DNA of 64,000 nt, taken from Mikania micrantha. Its lineage: Eukaryota; Streptophyta; Magnoliopsida; Asterales; Asteraceae. Every line of letters starts with the position of its first letter. Positions within the stretch are counted from its first letter, which is position 1. The position numbers and the translations under genes were made by a program. The notes under the pieces are model-generated. The model had not been told where the DNA came from. It saw only the letters and a list, made by a program, of their open reading frames with translations, and did not search any database. Shown piece by piece: positions 1 to 10,892 of this stretch. Location: positions 43,855,815-43,919,814 of the forward strand of contig CM018683.1 of assembly GCA_009363875.1 (NCBI GenBank). The letters run 5' to 3'.

Positions 1-420
1 CTGTATGATACGCCGGGGGTGGGCGTATCGTACGCCGGAAGAGGATTTTTAAAATTTATGTTTCCGTCGATTCGGTTAAGCATGGGGAGGTTAATGGGTT
101 AACTCACTTAGTCTTTTTAGACTAACACTTGATTGCTTGTGAATGTTTCAGGTCAAAGGTAGTGTCGGCTACGAATCGGTGATGATCAGACGGTTAAAAA
201 AAAAAAAAAAGATCGAACCATACTTTTGTGAAGGTTAATTAGATGGGTTGTAAAGTTTTTAAACTACACTTTTAACGTATTTTGACAGGTTTTGTAAGTA
301 ATGTAATTAACTTGTTATCCTTGACAATGCGTAAAAAGTTTTTTTTTGAAGAATCTGGGACCTAAGTTTTGTAAATTCCGCAATTATGACGAATGTAATG
401 TTTTGAGAATTGGGGTGTCA
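1..420 (+). repeat. 5' LTR of element 1 (3' part only)
   Basis: This matches 7226-7645 over its whole 420 bp with about five substitutions (near 8, 30, 65, 80 and 344). It ends GGGGTGTCA and the PBS follows five bases later. It includes the last GGCGTAT/ATACGCC palindromes of the LTR. Confidence 0.93.
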
Positions 421-425
421 CAAGT

Positions 426-438
426 TGGTATCAGAGCC
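426..438 (+). promoter_or_regulatory. Primer binding site, initiator tRNA-Met
   Basis: TGGTATCAGAGCC is the complement of the 3' end of plant initiator tRNA-Met, the usual primer for minus-strand synthesis in Ty1/copia and chromoviral gypsy elements. It lies 5 bases after the LTR end. The stretch 439-966 is the untranslated leader and shows no supported gene. Confidence 0.9.
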
Positions 439-966
439 TTAGGTTTGAGTGAATCAAGTGTGTGATGACTCATTTGATCTCAAACTTTTGTGCTCTTGAT
501 ATAGGGAGAAAGGTTCGATCCAAGGTCTGATCACGTAGCCGAAGACCTGAGGTTAGTAAGTGTGATTACATTTGATAAGTAAATGTAATTGATATATATG
601 TGTGATTGAAATTGCAATTGATATGTAATTGTAATTGATGTAATAAAGATTTGATACATTCGATTTGTGAATGCATGTGATAAATATGTGATACGTGAAC
701 CGAAACTCTTAACCAAAGTTTTAGGCGATGAAGTTAAATTAATGAACATGTGATGAGGATATTATTATACCTGGCCAGTATAATCATATTCAAGTGACAT
801 GGGCATGACCTTAACGAATTCATTTGGAATTTTGGAAAAGACTAGTAGGTAAGGTGGTAGGAGTGTTGTTTGTAAAGTGATCTCTAGGATCACCAATTGT
901 GGTTTACCTATGTACTATGATTCAAGTAGTGATACTAATGAACCACTTAAACTATTTCAGTCATAG

Positions 967-1728
967 ATGGCTGATGAACATGATACCGGGGAGGGTAGTC
1001 ATGCAGTTGAACTCGCTCAAATACGAGAAATTGTGAAAGAGGAAGTGGCTAAAGCACTTCAAGCTACCATCCCTACTCACATGGACGGGATGCAAGCTTC
1101 GTTACTAGACTCTATTCGACAAGAGTTTGCTACACTTAAAGCAAGTGGTGATATTGAACGACCTTCTAGAAAGGTGACCTACAAGGATTTTGTGGCATGT
1201 AAACCTGCAGAATTCAAAGGTGAAGTTGATCCACTACTAAGTCAAAGGTGGATAGCGGATATGGAAGGCACTTTCGAAACGTGTCATTGTGATGCGACAG
1301 ATGAAGTCGTGTTTGCTGGGAATCAACTTAGGGAGAGAGCTACAGACTGGTGGGAACTCCTACGTAAGGAGAAAGGGAGAGAGGGTGTCAAAAGTCTAAC
1401 CTGGGCTGAATTTAAGGAGTTATTCCTTAAACGGTTTTGCCCTCAAGCGGCTATTGATCGCATAACGGAGGAGTTCTTACATATGCGACACAAAGATGAG
1501 AGCATAGACACCATCACTGCGGTGTTCTTTGATAAGGCAAGGTTTTGCCCTGATCTTTTGCAAACAGAGAGGATGTGGATAAACAGATACCATAGCATGT
1601 TGAATGCTAAGTATATGGAATTTCTCACACCATCAAAATGTGAGACCCTATCTGAACTTATTGATTGTGCAAGGGAAAGGGAACTAGAATTGAATCGACA
1701 AGAGAAAGGGGGAGAAAAGAAAAGCTGA
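967..1728 (+). pseudogene. gag: gag (capsid part) of element 1, frameshifted before the zinc knuckles
   Basis: This 253-residue reading frame encodes the Gag capsid region of a plant gypsy element. It has the FKG...RWIADME and WWELLR...TWAEFKELFLKRFCP blocks of the retrotransposon gag family, so it would form the cytoplasmic virus-like particle. It ends in a basic lysine-rich segment at a stop near 1726. The expected continuation (basic linker and CCHC knuckles) is in the next frame from about 1712 onward. A single-base insertion in the GGGGG run at about 1708-1712 explains the break. Start chosen at the first ATG after the leader, in MADEHDTGEG. Confidence 0.85.
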
Positions 1729-1729
1729 A

Positions 1730-4700
1730 AAAGAAGGGGGGTCTTCCAAGAAACCAAAGTTTTCGAACTCACCAAAGAAGTTTGCGGGTAGTCGTGAAGT
1801 TCGTCATTGCACTACTTGTGGAAGAAATCATTTGGGCGAGTGTTATGCTAAGTCAATGAATTGCTATAAATGTGGGAAGCAAGGGCATCTTGCTACTCAA
1901 TGCACAAGTCCACTAAATTTGTGTTACAACTGTTACAAGCCTGGTCACAAGAAAAGCGAATGTCCAGAACTGAAAGGAAATGCATCTAGTGGTGGTGGTT
2001 CTTTCAAGGGAAGCGGGAGTGGGAAGAAATTTGAAGTACCTAAACCTAAAGGTCGAGCTTTTCAAATTACTGCTGATGAGGCCAAGGATGCGGGGGATGT
2101 TGTAACAGGTACTTTTCTAGTAAATTCTGTACCTGCTTATGTTTTGTTTGACTCGGGAGCTAGCAAATCTTTTGTATCCACAAAATTTACTCATCATGCA
2201 TCATTTGTATTAGAGAAACTAATTGCACCCTTAGAAATAGAAGTGGCAGATTCTAAGAGTTTCTTGGTGTTTGATGTATACCGGAATTGTAAGATCACCA
2301 TAGAAGATGAGGAGTATACGATTGATCTAATACCTATGTTGTTAGGAGAATTTGACGTGGTAGTGGGAATGGATTGGTTGTCTTCAAACCAAGCCAATAT
2401 AGTTTGTAATCGAAAAATAATTCAATTGTTGTCACCAAGTGGGAAAGAAGTAATCATACATGGAGAAAAGAAAGATGGGGTTGTGATATGCTCAATGATC
2501 AAAGCCTTAAAGTATATCAAACGTGGAGGTAAGTCTTATCTAGCTTACGTGGTGGATATGGAGAAAGAGATGAAGAAATTAGAAGATATTCCTATTGTTA
2601 GAGACTTTTCGGATGTCTTTCCGGATGACTTGCCTGGGGTTCCTCCGGAAAGAGATGTTGAGTTCAGGATAGATTTGGTTCCTGGATCTAAGCCAATAGC
2701 TAAAACTCCTTATCGATTGGCACCAACAGAAATGCAGGAGTTAATGACTCAAATACAAGAACTTCTTGACAAAGGTCTCATCCGTCCTAGCATCTCACCT
2801 TGGGGTGCTCCGGTGCTCTTTGTTAAGAAGAAAGATGGGAGTATGAGAATGTGTATCGATTACCGGGAGTTGAACAAGTTAACTGTGAAGAACCGATATC
2901 CTCTACCTCGAATTGATGATCTTTTTGATCAGTTGCAAGGTGCCAAGTGGTTTTCTAAAATCGATCTTCGGTCGGGATATCATCAACTCAAGGTTAGGAA
3001 TGAAGATGTGGAGAAGACAGCGTTTCGCACTCGATATGGGCATTACGAATTTCTCGTCATGTCTTTTGGTTTAACGAATGCACCGGTGGCATTCATGGAT
3101 CTAATGAATCGGGTGTGTAGACCAATGTTGGATAGATCAGTCATTGTATTCATTGATGACATTTTGGTCTATTCCAAAAATGAGGGTGATCACGCGTGTC
3201 ATTTGCGTGAGGTGCTTGAAACACTACGTAGGGAGAAATTATATGCAAAATTTTCCAAGTGTGCTTTCTGGTTACAAGAAGTACAATTTTTGGGACATGT
3301 TGTGAACGCGGATGGAATTCATGTCAATCCATCTAAAGTACAAGCTGTAGCAAAGTGGAGTCCGCCTAAGACTCCAACGGAGGTGAGAAGTTTTCTTGGC
3401 CTTGCAGGTTATTACAGGCGTTTTATACAGGATTTCTCCAAGATTGCTTCATCCTTGACTAAGCTAACAAGGAAAGGAGTGAAGTATAAATGGGGAGATG
3501 ATCAAGAACGAGCTTTTCAGGAATTGAAGGTGAAATTGACCCAAGCTCCTGTATTGGCACTACCTGATGGACCCGAGGATTTTGTAGTTTATTCAGATGC
3601 ATCATATTCGGGTTTGGGTTGTGTGTTAATGCAACGGGGAAGGGTGATTGCGTACGCTTCAAGACAATTGAAGGTGCACGAAGTGAATTACCCAACTCAT
3701 GATCTTGAGCTTGCGGCTGTAGTTTTTGCATTGAAGATATGGAGGCACTATCTATACGGTGTGAAATGTACCATTTACACCGATCATAAGAGCCTTAAAT
3801 ATTTCTTTACTCAGAAAGAGTTGAACATGAGGCAGAGACGGTGGTTAGAGTTAATCAAAGATTATGATTGTGAAATCCTCTACCATCCGGGAAAGGCAAA
3901 CGTGGTTGCCGATGCTTTGAGTAGAAAGGAATATTCACCTATAAAGGTGAAAGTGATGAAAATTGTGGTCTCATCTGAAATCATAACTCAAATCAAAGAA
4001 GCACAAGTGGAGGCACTCAAGGAAGAAAATTGGAAGAGAGACCGAATAAAGGGGCAAATTCACAACTTGGATGAAGATGAGCGAGGCTTGAAGACAAGGT
4101 GGGGTCGGGTGTGGATACCTCCCACTTGTCCCTTCAAGTCGATTTTGTTGGAGGAAGCTCATAAGTCTAAGTACTCTATTCATCCGGGTGCCACCAAGAT
4201 GTATCGTGATCTCCGGAGAAATTATTGGTGGCCGGGAATGAAAAGAGATATTGTGAAGTATGTGGAGAAATGTTTGACTTGCATGCAGGTAAAAGCTGAG
4301 CACCAGAAACCGTATGGCAAGTTACAACCGTTGGAGATTCCTTTATGGAAGTGGGAACATGTCACAATGGATCTAATCACTAAACTCCCTAAGACCAAAA
4401 AGGGACATGATACGATTTGGGTCATTGTTGACAGGTTGACGAAAAGTGCTCATTTTATTCCGATACGTGAGACTTATTCGTCGAAGAAAATGGCAGAGGT
4501 ATATATAAAGGAAGTGGTGTCACGACATGGGGTACCGGTATCTATTGTATCGGATAGAGACACTCGGTTTACCTCACACTTTTGGAGGAAATTTCAGGAG
4601 GAGTTAGGCACCAAACTCTTGCTGAGCACGGCGTATCATCCTCAAACGGATGGTCAGAGTGAAAGGACCATTCAAACTTTGGAGGATATGCTACGTGCGT

Positions 4701-4879
4701 GTATTATTGATTTTGGGGAAGTTGGGATGACTATTTGCCGTTGGCAGAATTCTCATACAATAATAGTTATCATTCTAGTCTTGGAATGCCACCATATGAA
4801 ATGCTTTATGGGAGGAAATGTCGTACTCCCGTTTGTTGGGATGAAGTCGGTCAACGAGAGATTGCAGAAAAAGAAGTGA
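1730..4879 (+). pseudogene. pol: gag zinc knuckles plus pol (PR-RT-RH-INT) of element 1
   Basis: From the ATG at 1832 the frame encodes 1015 residues. Two CCHC knuckles lie at residues 11-24 (CYKCGKQGHLATQC) and 31-44. The aspartic protease DSGA is at 107-110. Reverse transcriptase carries RMCIDYRELN and the catalytic FIDD at about 440-443. RNase H starts near 585 (SDAS) and has TDHKSL and ADALSRK. Integrase has an HHCC finger near 783-818 and a core with VSDRDTRF and TAYHPQTDGQSE. After about 4710 the frame is lost: residues after IIDFGE are nonsense, and the true continuation is in the frame starting near 4735. Protein function (polyprotein processing, cDNA synthesis, integration) is from family knowledge; this copy cannot make it whole. 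Confidence 0.93.
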
Positions 4880-5409
4880 TTAAGGTGACTAATGCAAAGA
4901 TTGATCAAATACGAGCTCATTTGAAAGCGGCTCAAGACCGACAGAAATCGTATGCGGATAAACGGAGAAGACCAATTGAATTCTAGGTGGGGGACTATGT
5001 GTTGTTGAAAGTCTCTCCGTGGAAGGGAGTAATTCGATTTCGTAAGCGCGGGAAGCTAAGTCCCCGCTTCATTGGTCCTTTTAGGATCATTGCTCGGATT
5101 GGTGAAGTTGCTTATCGTCTAGAACTACCGGACGAGCTAAGTGGCATTCATAACACCTTTCATGTGTCTCATTTGAGAAAGTGTTTGGCGGATGAGTCGG
5201 CTTATGTGCCTTTGGAAGATGTGGAAGTTGTTGACAAATTGAATTATGTGGAGAAACCGGTGGCAATATTAGACCAAAAGATAAAACGGCTTAGAAACAA
5301 GTCATTGAACCAAGTCAAGGTGCAATGGAAGAATAGACGAGGATCCGACACAACGTGGGAGTCGGAAGATGAAATGAAGAAATTCTATCCCTTTCTGTTT
5401 GATATGTAA
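4735..5409 (+). pseudogene. Integrase C-terminus and chromodomain-like tail of element 1
   Basis: The continuing integrase frame begins with MPLAEFSYNNSYHSS and runs to 4983. An in-frame TAG (4984-4986) replaces the Gln codon expected before VGDYVLLKVSPWKG. The frame then continues to 5409 with the GPF/RIIARIGEVAYRL integrase C-terminal (GPY/F) module. The tail, VKVQWKNRRGSDTTWESEDEM, has the charged/aromatic pattern of a chromodomain, which in chromoviruses directs integration to heterochromatin. The stop is a C-to-T change, the pattern left by deamination of methylated cytosine. Confidence 0.88.
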
Positions 5410-5434
5410 ACTAGTTTCGGGGACGAAACCCCGT

Positions 5435-5450
5435 TAAGGAGGGTAAAATT
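5435..5450 (+). promoter_or_regulatory. Polypurine tract of element 1
   Basis: AAGGAGGGTAAAATT lies directly before the 3' LTR start TGTAACGACC, the position where plus-strand DNA synthesis is primed. It is preceded by TTTCGGGGACGAAA, a motif also seen next to the PPTs of elements 2 and 3. Confidence 0.75.
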
Positions 5451-6720
5451 TGTAACGACCCGATTTAACTTAATATTAAAATAATCGATATGTGATTTAA
5501 AATTTAAGTTAAATGGTGTTGATATGTGTTGTTTAGTAGGTTAAACATTTATTCATGTTAAAACATTAGTAAATGTTAAAAAGGAAGTGGAGGGACTAAT
5601 ATTGCCAATTGTTAAAAGATAAATAAAAGGGGGTTTTAAAGGGGAATGTGGGTCAACATGGTCAAAATCAGAATTTTTGGCTGGAGATAGAGTGGGGCGA
5701 CGACCAAGAGAGGAACAAGCAAGAAAAACTTAAACTTTGATCAAATTCAGCATCTAGACTTGCTTTGATCTTGAATGCAAGCTTAAATTTGTATTCCTCA
5801 TCTAATTTCTCAACTCTAGGTATGTGATTTCATTTGTGTGGGTGAATTTTCGTGGGTTTTATTAGGGGTGTGGTTAGATGGTGATAAAACTTGAATCTTG
5901 GATGTTTGATGGTAGTTTAACACATGTATTGTGCTTAATGAAGTGATAATCAACTAATCTAACCATTATATATGTAATCTCTTGTAAAAACCTAGGTGTG
6001 GGTTTTGGGGGATTTCATGGGTTTATGAGTTATTTGACTTTATTAAGTCAATATTGGGTGTATATGAATGGAAGTTGTTTGGTTTTAAATGTGCAATGAT
6101 TTTGGATGAGAAACCATAAATAAGGGTTTCATGATTTGTATGGTATAAATGGGAATATTGGCAATTTAGAATGTTGATGATTGGGGTGATATATGATCAT
6201 GCACATAAGGTGTTTGAAGAAATGCTTTTAACAACTTTATTACTCAAATGATTGGAGGTTTGGTTGAAATTGGGAGAAATGCTTCATAAACTCAACTAAA
6301 GGGTTGAATAGTGAAGTATAACTTAACTTTAATTGTTGAATGCAATTAGAATGTGAATTGGTGAAATGGGAGGGTTTGACTATCATAAAGTCAAAATATG
6401 TTGATAATGGGTCAAGGGGTTGTATGCTTGTTTCTTGTGTGTTATTCCTAGATTGAATGTGATAATATGATTTAGGAGGTGGAAGTACCAACCAAAGACC
6501 CGGTAAAGAGAAAGTTGAACCAAGTGGAACTAAGGACCAAGGTGAGTAAACCTATCCATGAATAAGCAACCATAAGACTTATTCATGTTTGAAATGTTTG
6601 AATTGGTTGCATTACAAAATGTGTTGTTTTGTAAAAGTTGAATGTTATGTGGTGTGTATACATGAATGTAATTGATGTCAATTTATGATAGGAGTTAATT
6701 GACATGTTTCATGTTGGTGA

Positions 6721-6902
6721 TCCACATTCGTGTGGAATATGAGGTAAAACCATTTGGTGATGGTATTTGGGTGATGATCCACATTCGTGTGGAAGAAATT
6801 ATAAGTCCATGTTGAATGGCAAGGGAGATGATTCACATTCGTGTGAAAGTTGATGTAATATGACTATTGAATGTCATGGGGAATGATTTGCATTCGTGCG
6901 AA
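6721..6902. repeat. Four palindromes spaced about 55 bp in the element 1 LTR
   Basis: TCCACATTCGTGTGGA occurs at 6721-6736 and 6778-6793. Variants TTCACATTCGTGTGAA and TTGCATTCGTGCGAA lie at 6832-6847 and 6888-6902. In the variants both arms changed together, so self-complementarity was kept. Confidence 0.85.
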
Positions 6903-7117
6903 GGGAATTGATTAAAGATGGTAATGGTTTGGGAAAAACAAACCATTATGTATTTATGTTTGATTTATATGTTGGAAGTCACCAAGATATGTTTGGGACT
7001 TAAAGATATGTTATATTAGTGTGTTGGAGTTGAAATTAGTGAAAAAGAATGTCCGGAAATGATCTGGATTGAATCTGGAGACGAAAACGCAGAAATTTTA
7101 TGTGCAGACCTGCACTG

Positions 7118-7261
7118 GGCGTATGATACGCCGGGATTGGGCGTATGATACGCCGGGTTTTTACCCTACGGCCAGAAGTTTCTGCCAACGCTGGATTTTG
7201 GGCGTATGGTACGCCGGGGTTTTGGCTGTATGGTACGCCGGGGGTGGGCGTATCATACGCC
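7118..7261. repeat. Cluster of GGCGTAT-N-ATACGCC palindromes in the element 1 LTR
   Basis: Perfect or near-perfect 15-bp palindromes lie at 7118-7132, 7140-7154, 7201-7215, about 7225-7238 and 7247-7261. Others appear in the 5' LTR, including 22-36. They are GC-rich islands in an AT-rich LTR. Confidence 0.85.
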
Positions 7262-7645
7262 GGAAGAGGATTTTTAAAATTTATGTTTCTGTCGATTCGG
7301 TTAATCATGGGGAGGTTAATGGGTTAACTCACTTAGTCTTTTTAGACTAACACTTGATTGCTTGTGAATGTTTCAGGTCAAAGGTAGTGTCGGCTACGAA
7401 TCGGTGATGATCAGACGGTTAAAAAAAAAAAAAAAGATCGAACCATACTTTTGTGAAGGTTAATTAGATGGGTTGTAAAGTTTTTAAACTACACTTTTAA
7501 CGTATTTTGACAGGTTTTGTAAGTAATGTAATTAACTTGTTATCCTTGACAATGCGTAAAAAGTTTTTATTTGAAGAATCTGGGACCTAAGTTTTGTAAA
7601 TTCCGCAATTATGACGAATGTAATGTTTTGAGAATTGGGGTGTCA

Positions 7646-8340
7646 GTTTGTGAATAAGTTTTAACAATAATATCCCTAAGGATCCTTAGGGATATTTCAG
7701 AATATAAAATAGAAAAACAGCTGAACACACGAGATTTATACAAGGAAAAGCTCTTAATCCCTTAGGATTACTGGCATAGAAACCTCGGGAGGTGACAATC
7801 GTCACTCTGCCTAGTTTATATAAATAAAGAAATATTATTACAATACAAAAGCACAATCAATCGATCACCAAGTGTTGAGCACTTTGAATCTCGCAATTAT
7901 AATCTAGAAATAAGCAATAGACGGCTAGGTGAGTTGTGTGTGTCCCTAAATCGATGTTACCTCAATATATATATACAAAAAATGATACAACGGTAGTCAA
8001 AGTTGGTTCCACAATATCCTGTCCAACTACAAATCATGCGCCAACTGATTCCTTATGAACGTTGCCAACTTCTCCATGTAGTCCACGATTTTCTCCATAT
8101 TCCGGTTAAATATGCATAATTGTTGCTTATAATCCTGTTGACTCATTTCAAATGTTAGTAGCAAGTGCTGAATAACAATAATTAACTAAAACCATCGTTA
8201 TTTATTATTCAGGTCATCAGATCATATAAATTCATATTCGTAAATATTCCTAATTATTCCAAATTATTCTGTATCCCGAATTATTCTGAATTATAAGGCT
8301 AAATTTTTACAAACTTATTTGTAGTTTTAAAACAGGGATT
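7646..8340 (-). repeat. Old LTR-like fragment (relative of 21056-21500, opposite orientation)
   Basis: Read on the minus strand, it has a TATA-like ATATATATATTGAGG, then GGGACACA, then CTTTATTTATATAA, GGCAGAGTGA, CACCTCCCGAGG, TAAATCTCGTGTGTT and CAGCTGTTT. The same order is found on the plus strand at 21200-21480. This looks like a retroelement promoter plus leader, probably copia-type LTR (inference). No coding region is attached. Element 1 ends exactly at its edge. Confidence 0.55.
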
Positions 8341-9683
8341 AAAAGGGGCCTACAAATTTCATCGTGTTGTAGATTTTGAAATACTCTTAAAAAGTTCTTG
8401 TATTTTTAACTTCCAGAGCATTCGTCTTCATATCCGTGTGAATAAAAGTTCAAGACAATCTCTAGAAGTCTTTGTTTAATCATTAAATTCAAATAAATCT
8501 CTAACCATCTATTGAATATTATACCTACATACTTGAAAATGTAATAAACAGTAAGAATAGTTTTTTATTAAATTTTTTTAAAGTTTATATATTATAATCG
8601 CCAATGTCTTCAACTATGTTTATGTTTGCATAGATCACCTACCAATTTGAATACATGAAAAAAAATTTCTAACCGTAGTGATGGTTTCCTAACATTTTAG
8701 TGTTCATTCTTTCATTTATTACCTTTCCAAGTTAATATTAACTAGAAAAGCTACCCGCGCGATACGACAGCCCGTGATTGCAACGTGTTGGTATGTTTAA
8801 AAAAAACATAATGCAACATGAAATTGAACACACAAACATCAAGTATCACTACAAGTTCAACCCAAAACCCCATTATCTTCCAAGATAATGCAACTATGGA
8901 GAAACGATCTTATGAAACTTGATACATCCAGCAAAAGCTTCTGCAGAAACCAAAATATTGGTGTTAGAAGCAGCAAACTAAATCAAGTTTTTCCTAAACA
9001 ATGCATAAACCACAATCAATGCTCACGCTAGATGAATGCAGAATCAGAAACAAGTTTTTCCTCACAATTGTTGAAAACTGACAAAAAGAGTAAAGAATTA
9101 TCCACAATGTTTTCAAATTACATGAAGCCTTCTAATTTGTTTGAACAAAACAATTACATACCAATACTTATTATACTCCCTGTATCCAAAAATATATGTA
9201 GGTCTGTACCATTCCATTCTCTATATAAATTCTCTATAATTTGAGGAAAAAATTATAGTTTTTACATAACATGACAATATGACATCCCATTTCATTCTTT
9301 AAAAATAAGAATTAAATTTCCATCCTCGGTGCATTTAAGATACCAATTCAAACATTTGCTAGGTTCAATGATAAAGGTAATTAAGGCTTAAATGAGAAGA
9401 CAATAATTTTGAGACAAAGGGAGCAATAAAGTTTAACCAAAGATAATTTAACACAGGTATCATTTATAAAATCATAAAAGAAAATTGAAAAAGGTATTCA
9501 CAGCCTACGGATCAGCCCAACCCGACCCACCAACACTAAAAAGTTACCACTTTGAAGTTTAAACCCACTAAAAAAGAGACAAAATTACAGTGATGGCCCC
9601 AAAAAAAAAACCAGTACAATCACCAAAATAATGTCAGCAATTCCAATGTCAAGGGCAGTGTTCAACAATTTCAATGTCAAAGG
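8341..9683. other. AT-rich intergenic stretch
   Basis: I see no supported gene here. At 8742-8775 there is a possible Helitron 3' terminus on the minus strand: a GC-rich CCCGCGCG block followed, in that direction, by an A/T stretch and CTAG|T. The short open frame at 9032-9244 has no recognisable protein features. Confidence 0.5.
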
Positions 9684-10055
9684 CAATGTTTTCAAAACCG
9701 GACGGCCTATTGGGCCAGGGAACCGTATAGGGTGGTCAGACCAAATTTTCAAAAAACAAAATATTTTTTATTTTTTTGTTCAAATCTCATTTTCTTATTA
9801 GCATTCCATGATCCATCTTTTTCGTAATTTAAATGTTCATATTTAACTAAAATCACAAGAGTACACAAAAAACATAGTATTTTTCTATTTTGTTATAAAT
9901 TAGATGTGTATATATGTATATATATGTATATATAGATAATTTTAATTTTTCTATCATTTTTGGAATCACCCAGTTCTTCAATCCCGTTCGACCAGTCCAA
10001 CCAATGGACACATAAGACAACCGGTTAAATATGCGATCCAGTTTTGGAAACATTG
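9684..10055. mobile_element. hAT-type MITE in the 3' flank of NF-YC
   Basis: The terminal inverted repeats are CAATGTTTTCAAAACCGGAC (from 9684) and the complement of CCAGTTTTGGAAACATTG (ending 10055). The flanking octamers are GTCAAAGG and GTTAAGGG, which agree at 6 of 8 positions, as expected for an aged hAT duplication. The centre is AT-rich and non-coding. It lies only 55 bp past the NF-YC stop codon. Confidence 0.7.
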
Positions 10056-10110
10056 GTTAAGGGTGAGCAATGAAAGAAATGAACCAACCTTGCCAGTCAC
10101 CTATCCCTGG

Positions 10111-10869
10111 TTAGGCATCTCCCTGTGGTTCTTGTTGTTGTGGTTGTGGCCAAAGAGGCTGAGCCATATATGAACTAGCTTGGGGTCCATATAGGTGGGC
10201 TTGAGGATCCACGGGCTTACCCAAATACATCCCTGGCCCACCTACTTGTGGAGGGGGCATATAGTAATAAGGAAGACCCTCTGTTGGGCCTCCAACAGGC
10301 CCACTTCTTGGTATTGTTGATGCAAGTACCTCATCTTTTAAATCCTCTCTGGGTACTATATCAACCAAAAAATCAAAGATATCCGTCCTTGTAATTGCAG
10401 CGGCAATGTCATTTTTCTGAAGCGTCCGCCTCTTATTCTCTTCAGTGTGATTCCAAGACCTTAAAGTCAACTCCAGTATAAACATTTCACATGCACGTGC
10501 AAATATCACTGGGGCTTCAGCTGATATCATTCTTACATCCTCATCTGCCTTCATGATTTTTTTGATCCTAGCTAATGGTAGACTATGGTTTTTGAAATCA
10601 GTTGTTTGTTCTATTTCTTGGTACTGATTTGCCCAAAAATTCTGGAGTTGTTGATGAAGTTGCTGCTGCTGTTGCTGATGGATGTGTTGATAAGCAAGCT
10701 GATGTTGTGCAAGTTGTGCTGAAGGTGAAGGAAGACCAATAGGCGGTGTGGTTTGCGCTGATGTGGGCCCAGGCCCCATTGTTGGATTTGGTGGTGGATA
10801 CACATATGGCATCTGAGCTGAGCCAACTGGACCCATGTTTGGAGCCTGCCCATGATCTTGCTGATCCAT
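10111..10869 (-). CDS. NF-YC: Nuclear transcription factor Y subunit C (NF-YC1/3/4/9-like)
   Basis: This intact 252-residue protein has no intron in its coding part, as in Arabidopsis NF-YC3/YC9. It begins MDQQDHGQ, typical of the NF-YC9-like group. Residues 20-95 are Pro/Gln-rich with a QQQQQQ run. Residues 97-174 form the histone fold: LPLARIKKIMKADEDVRMIS, then APVIFARACEMFI, RTLQKNDIAAAI and DIFDFLVDIVPR. The C-terminus is rich in Pro, Gly, Tyr and Gln. In the family, NF-YC pairs with NF-YB; the dimer enters the nucleus and joins NF-YA or CONSTANS-type proteins on CCAAT-box promoters, acting in flowering, light and ABA responses. The gene keeps a long 5' UTR intron. MITEs lie in its 3' flank, intron and promoter. 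Start set by the conserved N-terminus. Confidence 0.95.
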   Translation of the reverse strand: MDQQDHGQAPNMGPVGSAQMPYVYPPPNPTMGPGPTSAQTTPPIGLPSPSAQLAQHQLAYQHIHQQQQQQLHQQLQNFWANQYQEIEQTTDFKNHSLPLARIKKIMKADEDVRMISAEAPVIFARACEMFILELTLRSWNHTEENKRRTLQKNDIAAAITRTDIFDFLVDIVPREDLKDEVLASTIPRSGPVGGPTEGLPYYYMPPPQVGGPGMYLGKPVDPQAHLYGPQASSYMAQPLWPQPQQQEPQGDA

Positions 10870-10892
10870 ATTTAGAGGCTTCCCTAAAATCT

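Larger units (their letters stand above)
1..7645 (+). mobile_element. Ty3/gypsy chromovirus-type LTR retrotransposon (element 1), 5' edge cut by window
   Basis: The order is partial 5' LTR (1-420), PBS, leader, gag (967), protease, RT, RNase H, integrase, chromodomain-like tail (to 5409), PPT, 3' LTR (5451-7645). The domain order PR-RT-RH-INT is Ty3/gypsy. The long LTR (2195 bp), the tRNA-iMet PBS and the C-terminal chromodomain-like block suggest the Tekay/Del group of chromoviruses (inference). The visible 420 bp of 5' LTR differs from the same part of the 3' LTR at about 5 positions by eye, so insertion is fairly recent. Even so, the coding region carries two frameshifts and one in-frame stop, so it is non-autonomous. 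The 5' target duplication lies outside the window; the 3' flank begins GTTTG. Confidence 0.93.
5451..7645 (+). repeat. 3' LTR of element 1 (2195 bp)
   Basis: It starts TGTAACGACC and ends GGGGTGTCA. Its last 420 bp match the window start. It contains two sets of palindromic repeats: four TCCACATTCGTGTGGA-type units (6721-6902) and five GGCGTATGATACGCC-type units (7118-7261). Confidence 0.93.

Noticed and set aside
9032..9244. 70-residue ORF
   Set aside because: AT-rich spacer, no domain, codon pattern not coding-like.
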